From: Burkholderiaceae bacterium
GTDB lineage: Bacteria > Pseudomonadota > Gammaproteobacteria > Burkholderiales > Burkholderiaceae_E
Reading direction: 5' to 3'
DNA: 64,000 nt
NCBI GenBank assembly: GCA_027493945.1
Contig: JAOSJU010000001.1
Span: forward strand, 1,240,001-1,304,000
Made by a program: the position numbers and the translations under genes. This document shows positions 27,632 to 36,509 of the stretch, piece after piece. Numbering within the stretch: the first letter of the stretch is position 1; each line of letters starts with the position of its first letter. Below the pieces are notes generated by a model. It did not search any database and was not told the DNA's origin. It saw only the letters and a list, made by a program, of their open reading frames with translations.

Positions 27632-27756
27632 GGCTCCAAGATGCCGGTCATGAAGTGGCTCCATTACGGCGGTCATGCCGTGGCTCCAATATGCCGGTCA
27701 TGAAGTGGCTCCTATACGCCGATCACGAAATGGCTCCAATGTGCCGGTCGGTGACA
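27632..27756. repeat. Five 25-bp tandem repeats at the IS21 right end
   Basis: GGCTCC recurs at 27632, 27657, 27682, 27707 and 27732, an exact 25-bp period, each followed by a variant of (A/T)ATGCCGGTCATGAAGT. Inverted copies of the same unit (GGCGTAATGGAGCC) occur at the left end at 25124 and 25148. Multiple terminal repeats are known in IS21-family elements and bind the transposase. Confidence 0.85.
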
Positions 27757-28745
27757 GCTGGTGAGCAAAACGGTCTCGGACAAACTGCGTGCGCACCTGC
27801 TGTCCCAAGGCGTCGATGGCATCCCTGCGAACAACACCGCGGTGTTCAACGTCCTCCAGGATCACGGCATGTTGCAGCCGGCGCCCGACGGCAAGGCTAT
27901 TTGGCGCGCGACCATAACCAGTTCCACCGGCTGGTCCCACTCGTTCACCCTGTTGCGCCTCGCTCCTGCGCTGATCTGGGAATCTGGCGAGCGACCGACG
28001 CCTTTTGCAGGCACGGTAGCGATCGACGCGGCAGTCGCCGAAAACGACGCCGAGGCGCCGAAAATGCCGCCTGCGGCCATGGCGAAGGCAGCCCCGAACG
28101 GTCAGAAACTTCCATCTTGGGAAGGCAGTAGTACCGTCACCGCCTCACCGCCTAAGGCCCAGCCCGTGTCCGATGTCATGGAGGACATGCTGGCAATGGT
28201 GAGCACGAGCGGCTCGCCTGGTGCCGAGCAGGATGTGGAGCCGGTCGCACAGAGAAGCTACCCCGCAGACCCCAGCACTCCTATGCCAGCGACTGCCGCA
28301 GTGCTTCCTTCGCCACCACCATCTACTGCTAAACCACCCCTAACAGCAGCGCCCCCGTCAGGCGAACATTTCATGATGTGGCTGAAACAGGGAATTGCTT
28401 CGCGCCGGCTCATCATCAACGACGCAAAAGCGCTCGTGCATTCCGTGAATGACACGGCCTACTTGGTCAGCCCAGGTGTGTTCCAGCGCTACGTCCGAGG
28501 AGCACCCTCATGTCGGCACGCTGGCACGGCAGGACAAGATGCCGGATTGGCAGTGGGTGCAGAAGCGCTTTGAGAAACTGGGGTTGCATCGAAAGCACGA
28601 CAGCGGCTTGAACATCTGGATCTGTGAAGTCACCGGGCCGCGCAAGTCCCGGAAGCTGCATGGGTATTTGCTGATCGATGCGAATTGGTTGTTCGATGCA
28701 GTACCACCCAACAATCCTTATCTCAGAGTTACGCAAGAGATTTGA
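27757..28745 (+). pseudogene. traI: MobH-type relaxase TraI_2, C-terminal part (split by IS21, frameshifted)
   Basis: This continues the relaxase from 25112. The visible order is a winged-helix-like segment (TVSDKLRAHLLSQGVDGIP, FNVLQDHGMLQPAPDGKAIW), a long Pro/Ala-rich linker, and a conserved C-terminal domain (FMMWLKQGIASRRLIINDA … VQEHPHVGT … LHGYLLIDANWLFDAVPP) as in TIGR03760-type TraI. The frame breaks again near 28496 (GTCCGAGGAGCAC), where one surplus base separates FQRYV from EHPHVGT. The end at 28745 is the natural C-terminus. Confidence 0.82.
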
Positions 28746-28795
28746 GCATGGAGTCCTACGTGGCGGTGAGATACGGTAGAGTTCGCCTTGGTAGG

Positions 28796-29278
28796 TTAGC
28801 GGCTAGCCAAGGTGTCCAGCACAAAGTCAGCGCGTTGCGCCACTCTGATCTTGGGCAACCGCGATACCGCATAGCCCAGCGCTGGATAGGTGCGCTGAAG
28901 CCGCTCGAATTCAGCCCGCGCTTCATCCATGCTGTGACGGCGTTCTTCGTCCTGCACATAGATTTCAGGCCACGGCGGGGCCAGAAAGATGCGCGAGTGG
29001 TAGCGATGCGACTGGGCAATCGTGTCCAGAATAGTAGTGCCGTCCAGTGCCTGGGGTGCTGCCGCCGCGTCGATCAGGCCACGGTCGAAGAACACCCATT
29101 GCGTATTGCTGCGTGGCGCATTGGCATGGTTGTCTAGCGCAAGGTCGATGGCCCCGCGCAGGAAGGCCGTCATGTCGAGCCACGGCAGGGCCTGGCCGCC
29201 CGTGCGTGTTTGTTCCTGAACGATACGCCGTCCAGGCTCCTCAATTACGGCATCCCTGGATTTCCATTCAACCCCCAC
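28796..29278 (-). pseudogene. AAA_28/NadR-like P-loop ATPase, 5'-truncated remnant
   Basis: The 160-codon frame matches the C-terminal four fifths of small AAA_28 kinase/ATPase proteins: VIEEPGRRIVQEQ, GGQALPWLD, then WVFFDRGLIDAAA (Walker B-like) and APPWPEIYVQDEERR. The P-loop that should precede residue 1 is absent, and sequence similarity stops near 29265-29285, where unrelated DNA begins. It lies directly behind the relaxase in opposite orientation. A rearrangement has removed its start, so I treat it as a remnant. Confidence 0.7.
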
Positions 29279-29293
29279 AAACGAGAACGACGA

Positions 29294-29595
29294 TCAACTA
29301 TCTCCTGAAAGGCCATCAGCATCCATCAAGGCCAGCATGCCAACAATGAGTGCGTGCATGCCCTGTTGAGTTCGGCCTCCATCTCGGCTTCCTCCGTCGC
29401 ACGGTCTGCATCCACGACGGGTTCCCGTTCGGCGACCGAGTACACCGTGTCGGCCACGGCAAGGCAGTGGAACGCCACGGTGGTCAACAGCCAGCGCGCA
29501 TGCTCCATCGATATGCCGTAGGCCTGAGCGATGTGGCGTTGGTGGCCGACGATTTTGTCGAGCATGGGCTGGGTCGCCGCCAGACGGCGGATCAC
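29294..29595 (-). pseudogene. Unknown small protein, frameshifted
   Basis: A frame from GTG 29595 (VIRRLAATQPMLDKIVGHQRH) through ISMEHARWLLTTVAFHCLAV to EAEMEAELNRA, then, after a frame change near 29355, HALIVGMLALMDADGLSGDS to the stop at 29294. Together about 100 residues, mostly helical and acidic in the middle. I do not recognise the family. It abuts the IS66 remnant on its 5' side and the truncated ATPase on its 3' side, so it may itself be a fragment. Confidence 0.4.
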
Positions 29596-29837
29596 GTTGG
29601 GTACGCCTTGCCGTCGCCAAGATGCTTGGGCTTGAGCATCGGCGTCTCGTGGGCGTGCAGCACCACGTGGCGACGCAGTTCGTCATCCAGCGCCTTTACC
29701 ATCGGCTGCAGTTGCGCGCCGCACGCACCGACCCACTGTGCCAGCGTCGAGCGGGCAACAGTAAGTCTGATGCTCTTTGCGCATTCAGATGAATGCATTA
29801 CGCCCATACGAAATCCGAAATCAGCTCGGCCGCGCAC
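29592..29837 (-). pseudogene. IS66-family transposase fragment
   Basis: The frame reads RLTVARSTLAQWVGACGAQL, then PMVKALDDELRRHVVLHAHETPMLKPKHLGDGKAY, which matches the IS66 transposase around its first catalytic Asp (usually HADETP; here HAHETP, so the Asp is lost). Only about 80 residues survive and both ends are cut. It marks an old insertion at the boundary between the transfer region and the cargo. Confidence 0.75.
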
Positions 29838-29853
29838 AGCAGATGGCAGTTGT

Positions 29854-31794
29854 CTATGGCTGTAAATGCGCTTCCCGCAGAGCCATGTCCTCTCTCAGAA
29901 TACGCTGGATCTCCAGTATCGCGGCCGCGCTCTGTTGCACGCTGTGCCCCGAAATAATGACTTTCTCGGACTGTGCGCCGGGAAGATGTGCGCTGCGATA
30001 AGGCACAAGACCGTCATCGGAATCATCGAGGGCCACTTCGGAATTGGCTTGGGCCACGATCGAGTGATAGCGCACCTGGGATGAGATGGGAAAGCCCGCC
30101 GCCGTACGCACGAACGGATCGTTTTCGTCGAGATTGTTCACGCTATTGGGAATGGTTGCCAGGCTTTCACGGCTGCTGGCGGCCGCATTGGGTGCCAGTG
30201 TATGGGCGAGTTCTTCGAGCACCGTAATGGGAAAGCGGATAAATCCCGCCATCCAGCGCCCCGGGCGTCCACCCGCGACCGATGTGCCCCGATGAGGCGC
30301 CGCGATGAAGATGGCACTGCTGACATTCGGGAAGGGCTCGAAGCGCAACATGGGATCAATGCGCCTGATCTGCTGCGGCGTCAACCGACTGTGATCCGCA
30401 GCCAATTGCACCAGCGATTGATCGGTTGACGACACCATCAACCGCGCGATGACCCCGCCCATGCTATGCCCCACCAGCACGAGGTCGGACGACGCCGGCG
30501 CTTGGCCGGATGGGTCGAAATGCGTCAGCGTCTCCCCGAGCGCCCTGCGAATCATGGCGTGGTTCAACGCGACTGGCATGTTGGTCGGGTAGTAGACCTG
30601 CCAGATCTGGTAATGCTGGCGCAGGGCCTCATCGCCCAGGATTTCGTTGGCGAGTTCCACCCAGGCTTCAGGGCTGCTGGCCAGTCCGTGCAGCATGACG
30701 ATGATCCGCCTGTTCGGATCGTAGGGCTGCATCAAGTAGACGTGCGGGCGGTCGATGCCACCCTCGCGCCCGAGCAGGCTGCGCAGCGACTGGCGGTTGA
30801 AATTGGCACGGGCCAGCCATACGCCATAGCCGGCCGTGAAATTGGCCGCCAGCGGCACACGTTGGCCGCGCAGCATAATGGCCGATTCCACATAGGGGTC
30901 ATGCACCGTCAGACGGGCTGTACGAGCATGCAGCACACTGTCCAAGTTGTCTCCGTCGGGATGCAGCAGAACCGTCATGGACGGCGCGGGCATCTCGCTC
31001 CAGGGCAGCGGTTGCTGATCATGTTTTGCCGCTGGGCGACCACCCCGAGTTGGGACGGCGCTCAGGGACTCGTCCGGAATGACCGCCACAAGCTCGGCGC
31101 CAAAGCCGTCGCGCCGGTAGAGGCTACGCAATCCACGGAAAGACAGGGACGAGGCTGGCAGGAGTTCGGCTGGCACCGCCGTAGTGCCCGGTAAGCGCGC
31201 GCCGCGCATATCCAGCTTCAGTTCCCAGCCTGCAATGTTCCAACTGGTCTGGTCGGGCAACTGCGTCGGCATTTGTTGCCGAACTTCGAACATGCCGGTG
31301 GCCGCATGCTCGACGGCATAGTTATACCAATCCCGCACTTGGGTCTGGCGATCCTCGAAGGCCCGCTCTCCCGGAGTATGGTCACCAAGGAACAGATAAG
31401 CATAGGCATAGCGAATCGTCTCAAGCCAGGCGGCTTGCTGCGCTGAACCGGGCTTCATGGCCTGAGCCTGCGCCAGCCATAGTTCGGACAGTGCAGCCGG
31501 GCGTCTATCCGTGGCAACCCCCGTCACGGTAGCCAAGGCCTCCGCGCACTCCGAGGAGATCGGCTTTGCGCATGCCTGCTCATCCAATGCCGCCACCCTG
31601 ATGGTCTGGACAGTCGCATCGCTGAGCTTGCCACGTGTCAGGATGTCGCCGCGCTTGAGTTCGATGGCCTCCCTGGCAGGTAGCGTATGAACTTCAACCA
31701 CTGGGCCGAACTCGCGCAGGATCGAGCAGCCCCCCAGCAGCAGCGGAGCAAGAGCGGCGCATGTAATGAGAAGGCAGGCCTGCGGGAACCTCAT
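29854..31794 (-). CDS. Alpha/beta-hydrolase (lipase/esterase-like) lipoprotein
   Basis: A 646-residue protein with a signal and lipobox (LLLGGCSIL), so probably membrane-anchored outside the cytoplasm. The C-terminal half is a lipase-type hydrolase: oxyanion region VMLHGLASSPEAW, nucleophile elbow VLVGHSMGGVIARL, acid in DDSDDGLVPY and a His in IISGHSVQQS near the end. The N-terminal 350 residues are a family-specific extension. It is the last gene of a three-gene operon (TetR, DUF4105, hydrolase) with ATGA-type overlaps. The substrate is unknown; membrane lipid or ester is likely. Confidence 0.8.
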   Translation of the reverse strand: MRFPQACLLITCAALAPLLLGGCSILREFGPVVEVHTLPAREAIELKRGDILTRGKLSDATVQTIRVAALDEQACAKPISSECAEALATVTGVATDRRPAALSELWLAQAQAMKPGSAQQAAWLETIRYAYAYLFLGDHTPGERAFEDRQTQVRDWYNYAVEHAATGMFEVRQQMPTQLPDQTSWNIAGWELKLDMRGARLPGTTAVPAELLPASSLSFRGLRSLYRRDGFGAELVAVIPDESLSAVPTRGGRPAAKHDQQPLPWSEMPAPSMTVLLHPDGDNLDSVLHARTARLTVHDPYVESAIMLRGQRVPLAANFTAGYGVWLARANFNRQSLRSLLGREGGIDRPHVYLMQPYDPNRRIIVMLHGLASSPEAWVELANEILGDEALRQHYQIWQVYYPTNMPVALNHAMIRRALGETLTHFDPSGQAPASSDLVLVGHSMGGVIARLMVSSTDQSLVQLAADHSRLTPQQIRRIDPMLRFEPFPNVSSAIFIAAPHRGTSVAGGRPGRWMAGFIRFPITVLEELAHTLAPNAAASSRESLATIPNSVNNLDENDPFVRTAAGFPISSQVRYHSIVAQANSEVALDDSDDGLVPYRSAHLPGAQSEKVIISGHSVQQSAAAILEIQRILREDMALREAHLQP

Positions 31795-32837
31795 GGATTC
31801 ACCTCGTTGGCAGGGATGCCTGGCACGCCTTGTCGAATCGACATCGAGAAGTCATCCTCTGACACATCGGAAGCAAGGGCACGTTCGTTGATATGCCCCA
31901 GTGCCTGCAATTCATCGTAACGATAGCCAGGCGTCAATCCATGCATGTCGTAGACGTACCGCGCAAAATATCCAGACAGCAGCAGGCGATAGTCCATTGG
32001 CAATGCGGGCGCAATGACCCGGGCCAGCTCGAATACGATGGTCGTGCAGTTACTGGTTAACGTGTTGTAAAAGCGCGGTTTCTGCCGCAGTTCATTGGCC
32101 GCGTTCAGAAACTCCAGAAACAACGCGCGGGCACTCGCCTGATTCATCTGCAAGCGATAGAGATAAACATCTTCGCCTCGCGCGTTGCTGCGCGTACGCA
32201 CAATGTCTCGCTCATCGGCGGCTACCAGGATCTGCTCGAACTGACGGAAGAATCCTCCTACCGCCGAGAAGGACTCATGGCGTTCCTTGCGAATTTCCAG
32301 CGAGAACACCACGCGTTCACCGCCATCGAAGCCGAACGACACCAGGGTGTGGGCGATGTGCGGCCCCATCCAGTAGGAAAGCACCAAGTCGGCGCTGCGC
32401 AGACGATCCAGGTCGTATGTGCGGCTCTCCCACTGCGGGGTGTAGTCGGTTTCGCTGCGCCACTGGAAGTTGCGCACATTATTCAGGTGAACATGGTTGC
32501 CGTCGATCCTGGCCTCCAGCAACTGGGCGACATCGTCAGCCCATACACGCTGGTGTGACGGCTGCAGCGTCCCCCACCACATGAGCAGGGAGGCGGCTGC
32601 GATCACAAATGCGAATCCGGCGATGTTGCGATTGCGCCGCCCAAGCAAGCCCGCCCGCGACAAGACAACGGTCACACCCAACGTAGACCACATGGCAATG
32701 ACGAACCATCGCACCACCGAAGGTCCCGGCATCTGATGCCACAGAGCCAGCGCACCCCACACAGTCAGCAGCAGTACCACAAAGCCGATCGCCAAGCCTG
32801 CAAGGGCGCGCAGGACTATGTGCATCACTCCGCTCAT
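31791..32837 (-). CDS. DUF4105 (Lnb N-terminal periplasmic-like) membrane protein
   Basis: This 348-residue protein has three N-terminal membrane helices (within residues ~5-90) and a periplasmic DUF4105 domain with TDYTPQWESRTYDLDRL, SYWMGPHIAHTLVSFGF (conserved His) and FYNTLTSNCTTIVFEL (conserved Cys). DUF4105 is the domain seen in Lnb, the lipoprotein intramolecular transacylase, and has a papain-like Cys/His arrangement. Here it overlaps the TetR gene upstream and the lipoprotein hydrolase downstream by 4 bases each, suggesting a joint role in envelope lipid or lipoprotein chemistry. Confidence 0.8.
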   Translation of the reverse strand: MSGVMHIVLRALAGLAIGFVVLLLTVWGALALWHQMPGPSVVRWFVIAMWSTLGVTVVLSRAGLLGRRNRNIAGFAFVIAAASLLMWWGTLQPSHQRVWADDVAQLLEARIDGNHVHLNNVRNFQWRSETDYTPQWESRTYDLDRLRSADLVLSYWMGPHIAHTLVSFGFDGGERVVFSLEIRKERHESFSAVGGFFRQFEQILVAADERDIVRTRSNARGEDVYLYRLQMNQASARALFLEFLNAANELRQKPRFYNTLTSNCTTIVFELARVIAPALPMDYRLLLSGYFARYVYDMHGLTPGYRYDELQALGHINERALASDVSEDDFSMSIRQGVPGIPANEVNP

Positions 32838-33472
32838 TGAGGCTGCAAAAGCTCAAGCAACAGTTGCCGGTGCGCATCCCGTAACTGCACCAGCGAGATG
32901 GAAGGACTGCCCTTGGACAGCATCGAGGAACTCAGCCACAGCACTGCGGGCGCGAGCGCCAACGGGAAGAAGTGTTCGGTCAAGACGCCTGGGCGAATGA
33001 CGCCTCGGCGTATGTTGCGGTGGATGATGGTCTGCGCCCGCTCTTTCAGCCCGAGCGCAACTTCGTTGTGCCAACGCTGCACCAGCTCTGGAGTTCGGGC
33101 GCTTTCGGCCAGAAGCAGCCGGTAGATCGACATCGTGGCAGGGGAGCTGAAGGTCGCGTACAGGCGATCCAGGTAGACATCTACCAGCTCTGGCAACGTC
33201 AGATCCTCATCCGGGAGCCAGCCCCGGAAATCACAAATCTGCTTCGTCGTACGTTCGAGCAAGGCGTGAAAAATTTCTTCCTTGCTTTTGAAGTGGGCAT
33301 AGATGCCAGCCTTGGACAAGCCCGCGCATTCCGCCGGGCGCTCCATCGACACTGCGTTGTATGTCCGATCCGCGAATTCGACCAGGGCCGCGTCGAGTAT
33401 TTCCTCTTTCCTGGCGGCAGAGGACAGGTAGCGGCGCTTGTTGTCTGGCGCGTCATCTTTCTTGGGTGGCAT
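32834..33472 (-). CDS. TetR-family transcriptional repressor
   Basis: The 212-residue protein has a TetR HTH near residues 25-65 (ARKEEILDAALVEFADRTYN … AGLSKAGIYAHFKSKEEIF) and a helical ligand-binding C-terminal domain. It is divergent from the efflux operon that begins at 33924, with a 450-base shared control region, so it most likely regulates that operon and its own three-gene transcript. The ligand is unknown. Slightly unusual in the HTH is PAECAGLS where VA(R/E)xAGVS is common. Confidence 0.88.
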   Translation of the reverse strand: MPPKKDDAPDNKRRYLSSAARKEEILDAALVEFADRTYNAVSMERPAECAGLSKAGIYAHFKSKEEIFHALLERTTKQICDFRGWLPDEDLTLPELVDVYLDRLYATFSSPATMSIYRLLLAESARTPELVQRWHNEVALGLKERAQTIIHRNIRRGVIRPGVLTEHFFPLALAPAVLWLSSSMLSKGSPSISLVQLRDAHRQLLLELLQPQ

Positions 33473-33923
33473 TCAAAGGCTCTGTTCAAAGATCTGAGGG
33501 GTGTTCCCATGGGCCTGTCACCGGCTCTACCAAGAATCAGGGCCTTCCTTGAACCCAAGCCGGCAGCTCGAATTGACCTGCGTCAATGACCGACGAGCCC
33601 GCTGATTGCGGTTCTTGGATTGTAACGTATAATTGAAAGCAACCGTCCAGTCGTTTGTTTTCAGATTTCACAATGCAGATCAACACAGGGCGCGAGTGAA
33701 CCCGGCACATCGGGTTACGACACAGGAAGAGCGCCCTATCAACCAGCCGGGGAACACGGGGATGCACATATCAACAAGGAGATGAAGTGGGCTTGACAGC
33801 ACTTGCAAGCAAGAAAGTAGGGCCTGCGGACACCAGCCACGAACCCCGCATTGCGGGGGTGGCAGCCATTCCCTCCTCTGCGACCAGACCCTCTTCAGCC
33901 CGATACCTGTACGGAACGTGACC
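33473..33923 (+). promoter_or_regulatory. Divergent control region of the efflux operon
   Basis: No gene is visible in these 450 bases. A plus-strand promoter candidate is -35 TTGCGG (33606-33611), a 16-bp spacer and -10 TATAAT (33628-33633). Seven bases downstream lies the imperfect palindrome CAACCGTCCAGTCGTTTG (33640-33657), a size and placement suited to a TetR-family operator. The remaining ~265 bases before the outer-membrane channel gene form an unexpectedly long leader. Confidence 0.55.
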
Positions 33924-35411
33924 ATGCTCCCAACTTCCCCGTTGTTTCCCGCGTTCAGATTGCGCGCTGCCTCGTTGGCCCTGAGCGCCGTCGTCTTGAC
34001 CGGCTGCATGTCGCTCGCTCCGGCGCCAGACACCCCGCCATTGCCCGTGCCCGAAGCCTGGCCCGCGCATCTTGGATCAGGCACCGACGGCGCCCACGCG
34101 GGAGAGCTTGCCTGGCAGGCGTACTTCACCGACCCCCTGCTGCAACGCCTCATCGAGACTGCGCTGGAAAACAACCGCGACCTGCGCGTGGCCGCGCTGC
34201 GCGTCGAGGAAGCCAGCGCCACATTCCGCATTCAGCGCTCGGATCGTTTTCCTGCCATGGGCGTGGGCGCCCAAGGTGGACGCGCGCGGGTCCCTGGCGA
34301 CCTGAACATGTCGGGCCGATCGCTGGTGGGCGGCGAGTACCGGGCCGAGGTGGGTTTGACCACCCGGGAACTGGATCTGTGGGGTCGGATCCGCAACCTG
34401 GAAGACGCCGCCCTGCAAGCTTGGCTGGCTTCCGACGCGGCTCGCCAGGCCGTCCATTTGGCGCTGATCGCCCAGGTGGCAGACGGCTATCTTGGCCTGC
34501 GCGAGATCGACGAACGCGTGGCGATCGCACGGCAAACCGTGACCACCCGCGAGGAGTCCTATCGCATTTTCCGGCGCCGCGTCGAAGTCGGCTCGACCTC
34601 GAAGCTGGATCTCACACAGGTCCAGACCCTGCTGAACCAAGCTCAGGCGCTGCTGACGCAGCTTGAGCAGGCTCGCACCACGCAACTGCACGCCCTGGCA
34701 CTGCTGGTAGGCGCTGATCCCGGCCCGCTGCCCGCCAAGGCACCCTTCGATGAAACGACGGTTCTGGCTGAGCTGCGGGCCGGTCTGCCTTCGGAGCTGC
34801 TGGTCAGTCGCCCGGACATCATTTCCGCCGAACACCAATTGCGTGCCAGCAATGCCCACATCGGCGCGGCCCGCGCGGCGTTTTTGCCGCGCATTGCGCT
34901 GACCGGCAGCTTCGGCACGGCCAGCTCCGACTTGAATGGCTTGTTCGATTCCGGCAGTCGTGCCTGGACCTTCATGCCCACCCTGTCGCTGCCCATCTTC
35001 GATGGCGGGCGCCGCCGCGCCAATCTGGAGCTGAGCGAAGTGCGCCGCGACATCGCCGTCGCCGGATACGAAAAAACCATTCAAACGGCCTTCCGCGAGG
35101 TGGCCGATGCGCTGAGCGCAAAGCACTGGCTGGCTGAGCAGTTGACGATCCAGAGAGCCAACCTGGAAGCGCAAAGCGAACGCGCACGCCTGGCCAAGTT
35201 GCGCTACGACAACGGCTCGGCCGCCTTCTTGGAAGTGCTGGATGCCCAGCGCGATCTGCTGGGAGCCCAGCAACAACTGGTACAGGCGCGCCGCGCGCTG
35301 CTGTCCAGCCAAGTGGCGCTGTATGCCGCGCTCGGCGGCGGCACCCTCGCCGCAGCCGGCGAGGCACAGGGTGCGGCCTCGACTCCCGCTTCCACCCCAT
35401 CAACCCGTTAA
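33924..35411 (+). CDS. Outer-membrane efflux lipoprotein, NodT/OprM type
   Basis: This 495-residue TolC-superfamily channel has a lipobox (VLTGCMS) and duplicated outer-membrane factor repeats, with conserved ELDLWGRIRN, SRPDIISAEHQLRASNAHIGAARAAFLPRI and LDAQRDLLGAQQQLVQARRA. It would form the exit duct for the adaptor and ABC transporter encoded next. ATG 33924 is preferred over GTG 33918. It is the first gene of a four-gene plus-strand operon. Confidence 0.92.
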   Translation: MLPTSPLFPAFRLRAASLALSAVVLTGCMSLAPAPDTPPLPVPEAWPAHLGSGTDGAHAGELAWQAYFTDPLLQRLIETALENNRDLRVAALRVEEASATFRIQRSDRFPAMGVGAQGGRARVPGDLNMSGRSLVGGEYRAEVGLTTRELDLWGRIRNLEDAALQAWLASDAARQAVHLALIAQVADGYLGLREIDERVAIARQTVTTREESYRIFRRRVEVGSTSKLDLTQVQTLLNQAQALLTQLEQARTTQLHALALLVGADPGPLPAKAPFDETTVLAELRAGLPSELLVSRPDIISAEHQLRASNAHIGAARAAFLPRIALTGSFGTASSDLNGLFDSGSRAWTFMPTLSLPIFDGGRRRANLELSEVRRDIAVAGYEKTIQTAFREVADALSAKHWLAEQLTIQRANLEAQSERARLAKLRYDNGSAAFLEVLDAQRDLLGAQQQLVQARRALLSSQVALYAALGGGTLAAAGEAQGAASTPASTPSTR

Positions 35412-35425
35412 GGCACGCCGAACCC

Positions 35426-36506
35426 ATGACTGTCTCCCCCTCTCTCAAGAAAAAACTCCTGGTCGCTTTCGCTGCAGCGGTTGTTGTCGCCCTGGCCTGG
35501 TGGGGCTGGACGGGGCTTGCTGACAGCGGCCCCGGCGAAGGATTCGTCAACGGCAATGGCCGCATCGAAGCCACCGAGATCGACATCGCCACCAAGCTTC
35601 CTGGACGTATCGAAGACATCCTGGTCCGTGAAGGCGATTTCGTCGCAGCGGGCCAGCCACTGGCCAGGATGCAACTGGAAACGCTCGAGGCGCAGCGCGA
35701 CGAGGCCCTGGCCATGCGTCAGCAGGCTGAGCATTCGGTGACCGCGGCGCAGGCACAGGTGGCGCTGCGTGAAGCCGACGTGACTGCCGCCTTGGCTCTG
35801 GTTGGTCAGCGCGAGTCCGAACTGGACGCCGCGCAACGGCGCCTGACACGCTCCAGCACGCTGTCGAGTGAGGGAGCCGCCTCGATCCAGGAACTGGACG
35901 ATGACCGGGCGCGCGTACGGGGCGCCCAAGCGACCCTCGCGGCCAGCAAGGCACAGGCCGCCGCTGCCCGCGCCGCGGTCGAAGCCGCCAGGGCGCAGCT
36001 TGTCGGCGCGCAGTCCAGCGTGTCCGCCGCTACGGCCAGTATCAGCCGCATCGAAGCCGACATCCGCGACAGCGAACTGCGGTCTCCGCGCGACGGACGG
36101 GTTCAGGTGCGTGTCGCGCAACCCGGCGAGGTGCTTGGAGCGGGCGGACGTGTCTTGAACCTCCTTGATCTGTCGGACGTGTACATCACCTTCTTCCTGC
36201 CCGAAACCGTGGCCGGCCGCGTTGCGCTGGGTTCGGAGGTTCGCATCATTCTGGATGCCGCGCCCGAGTATGTGATTCCAGCCACCGTTTCCTTCGTCGC
36301 CAGCGCAGCTGCAGTTCACCCCCAAGACGGTGGAAACCGCCAGTGAGCGACAAAAGCTGATGTTTCGCGTGCGCGCACAGATCTCGCAGGAGCTGCTGCG
36401 TGAGCACCTGAACCAGGTCAAGACCGGTCTGCCCGGCGTAGCCTGGGTCAAGCTCGACGCCAAGGCCGAGTGGCCTCAGAACCTCTCCGTTCGTGTGCCG
36501 GAGTAA
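35426..36506 (+). pseudogene. HlyD/YhiI-type membrane-fusion adaptor, frameshifted
   Basis: ATG 35426 begins a short cytoplasmic tail and one helix (residues ~10-28), then the biotinyl-lipoyl-like half motif (GRIEATEIDIATKLPGRIED), a long coiled-coil hairpin rich in Ala/Gln/Arg, and the barrel. Near 36311 (GCAGCTGCAG) one surplus base ends the frame; the other frame continues [20 protein letters not shown] to a stop at 36506, giving a normal length of about 360 residues. The gene order channel-adaptor-RbbA-YhhJ parallels E. coli yhiI-rbbA-yhhJ. Confidence 0.85.
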
Positions 36507-36509
36507 GGT

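Larger units (their letters stand above)
25113..27756 (-). mobile_element. IS21-family insertion sequence
   Basis: The 2644-bp element carries istA and istB on the minus strand. Its ends are inverted (TGTCACGGATCGGCGTAATG at the left; the reverse complement of the right end reads TGTCACCGACCGGCACATTG), and it is flanked by a 5-bp direct repeat GCTGG (25108-25112 and 27757-27761), within the 4-8 bp usual for IS21. Several 24-25 bp repeats containing GGAGCC line both ends, as IstA binding sites do. Removing the element plus one GCTGG rebuilds the relaxase frame exactly, so the insertion is simple and probably recent. Confidence 0.93.
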
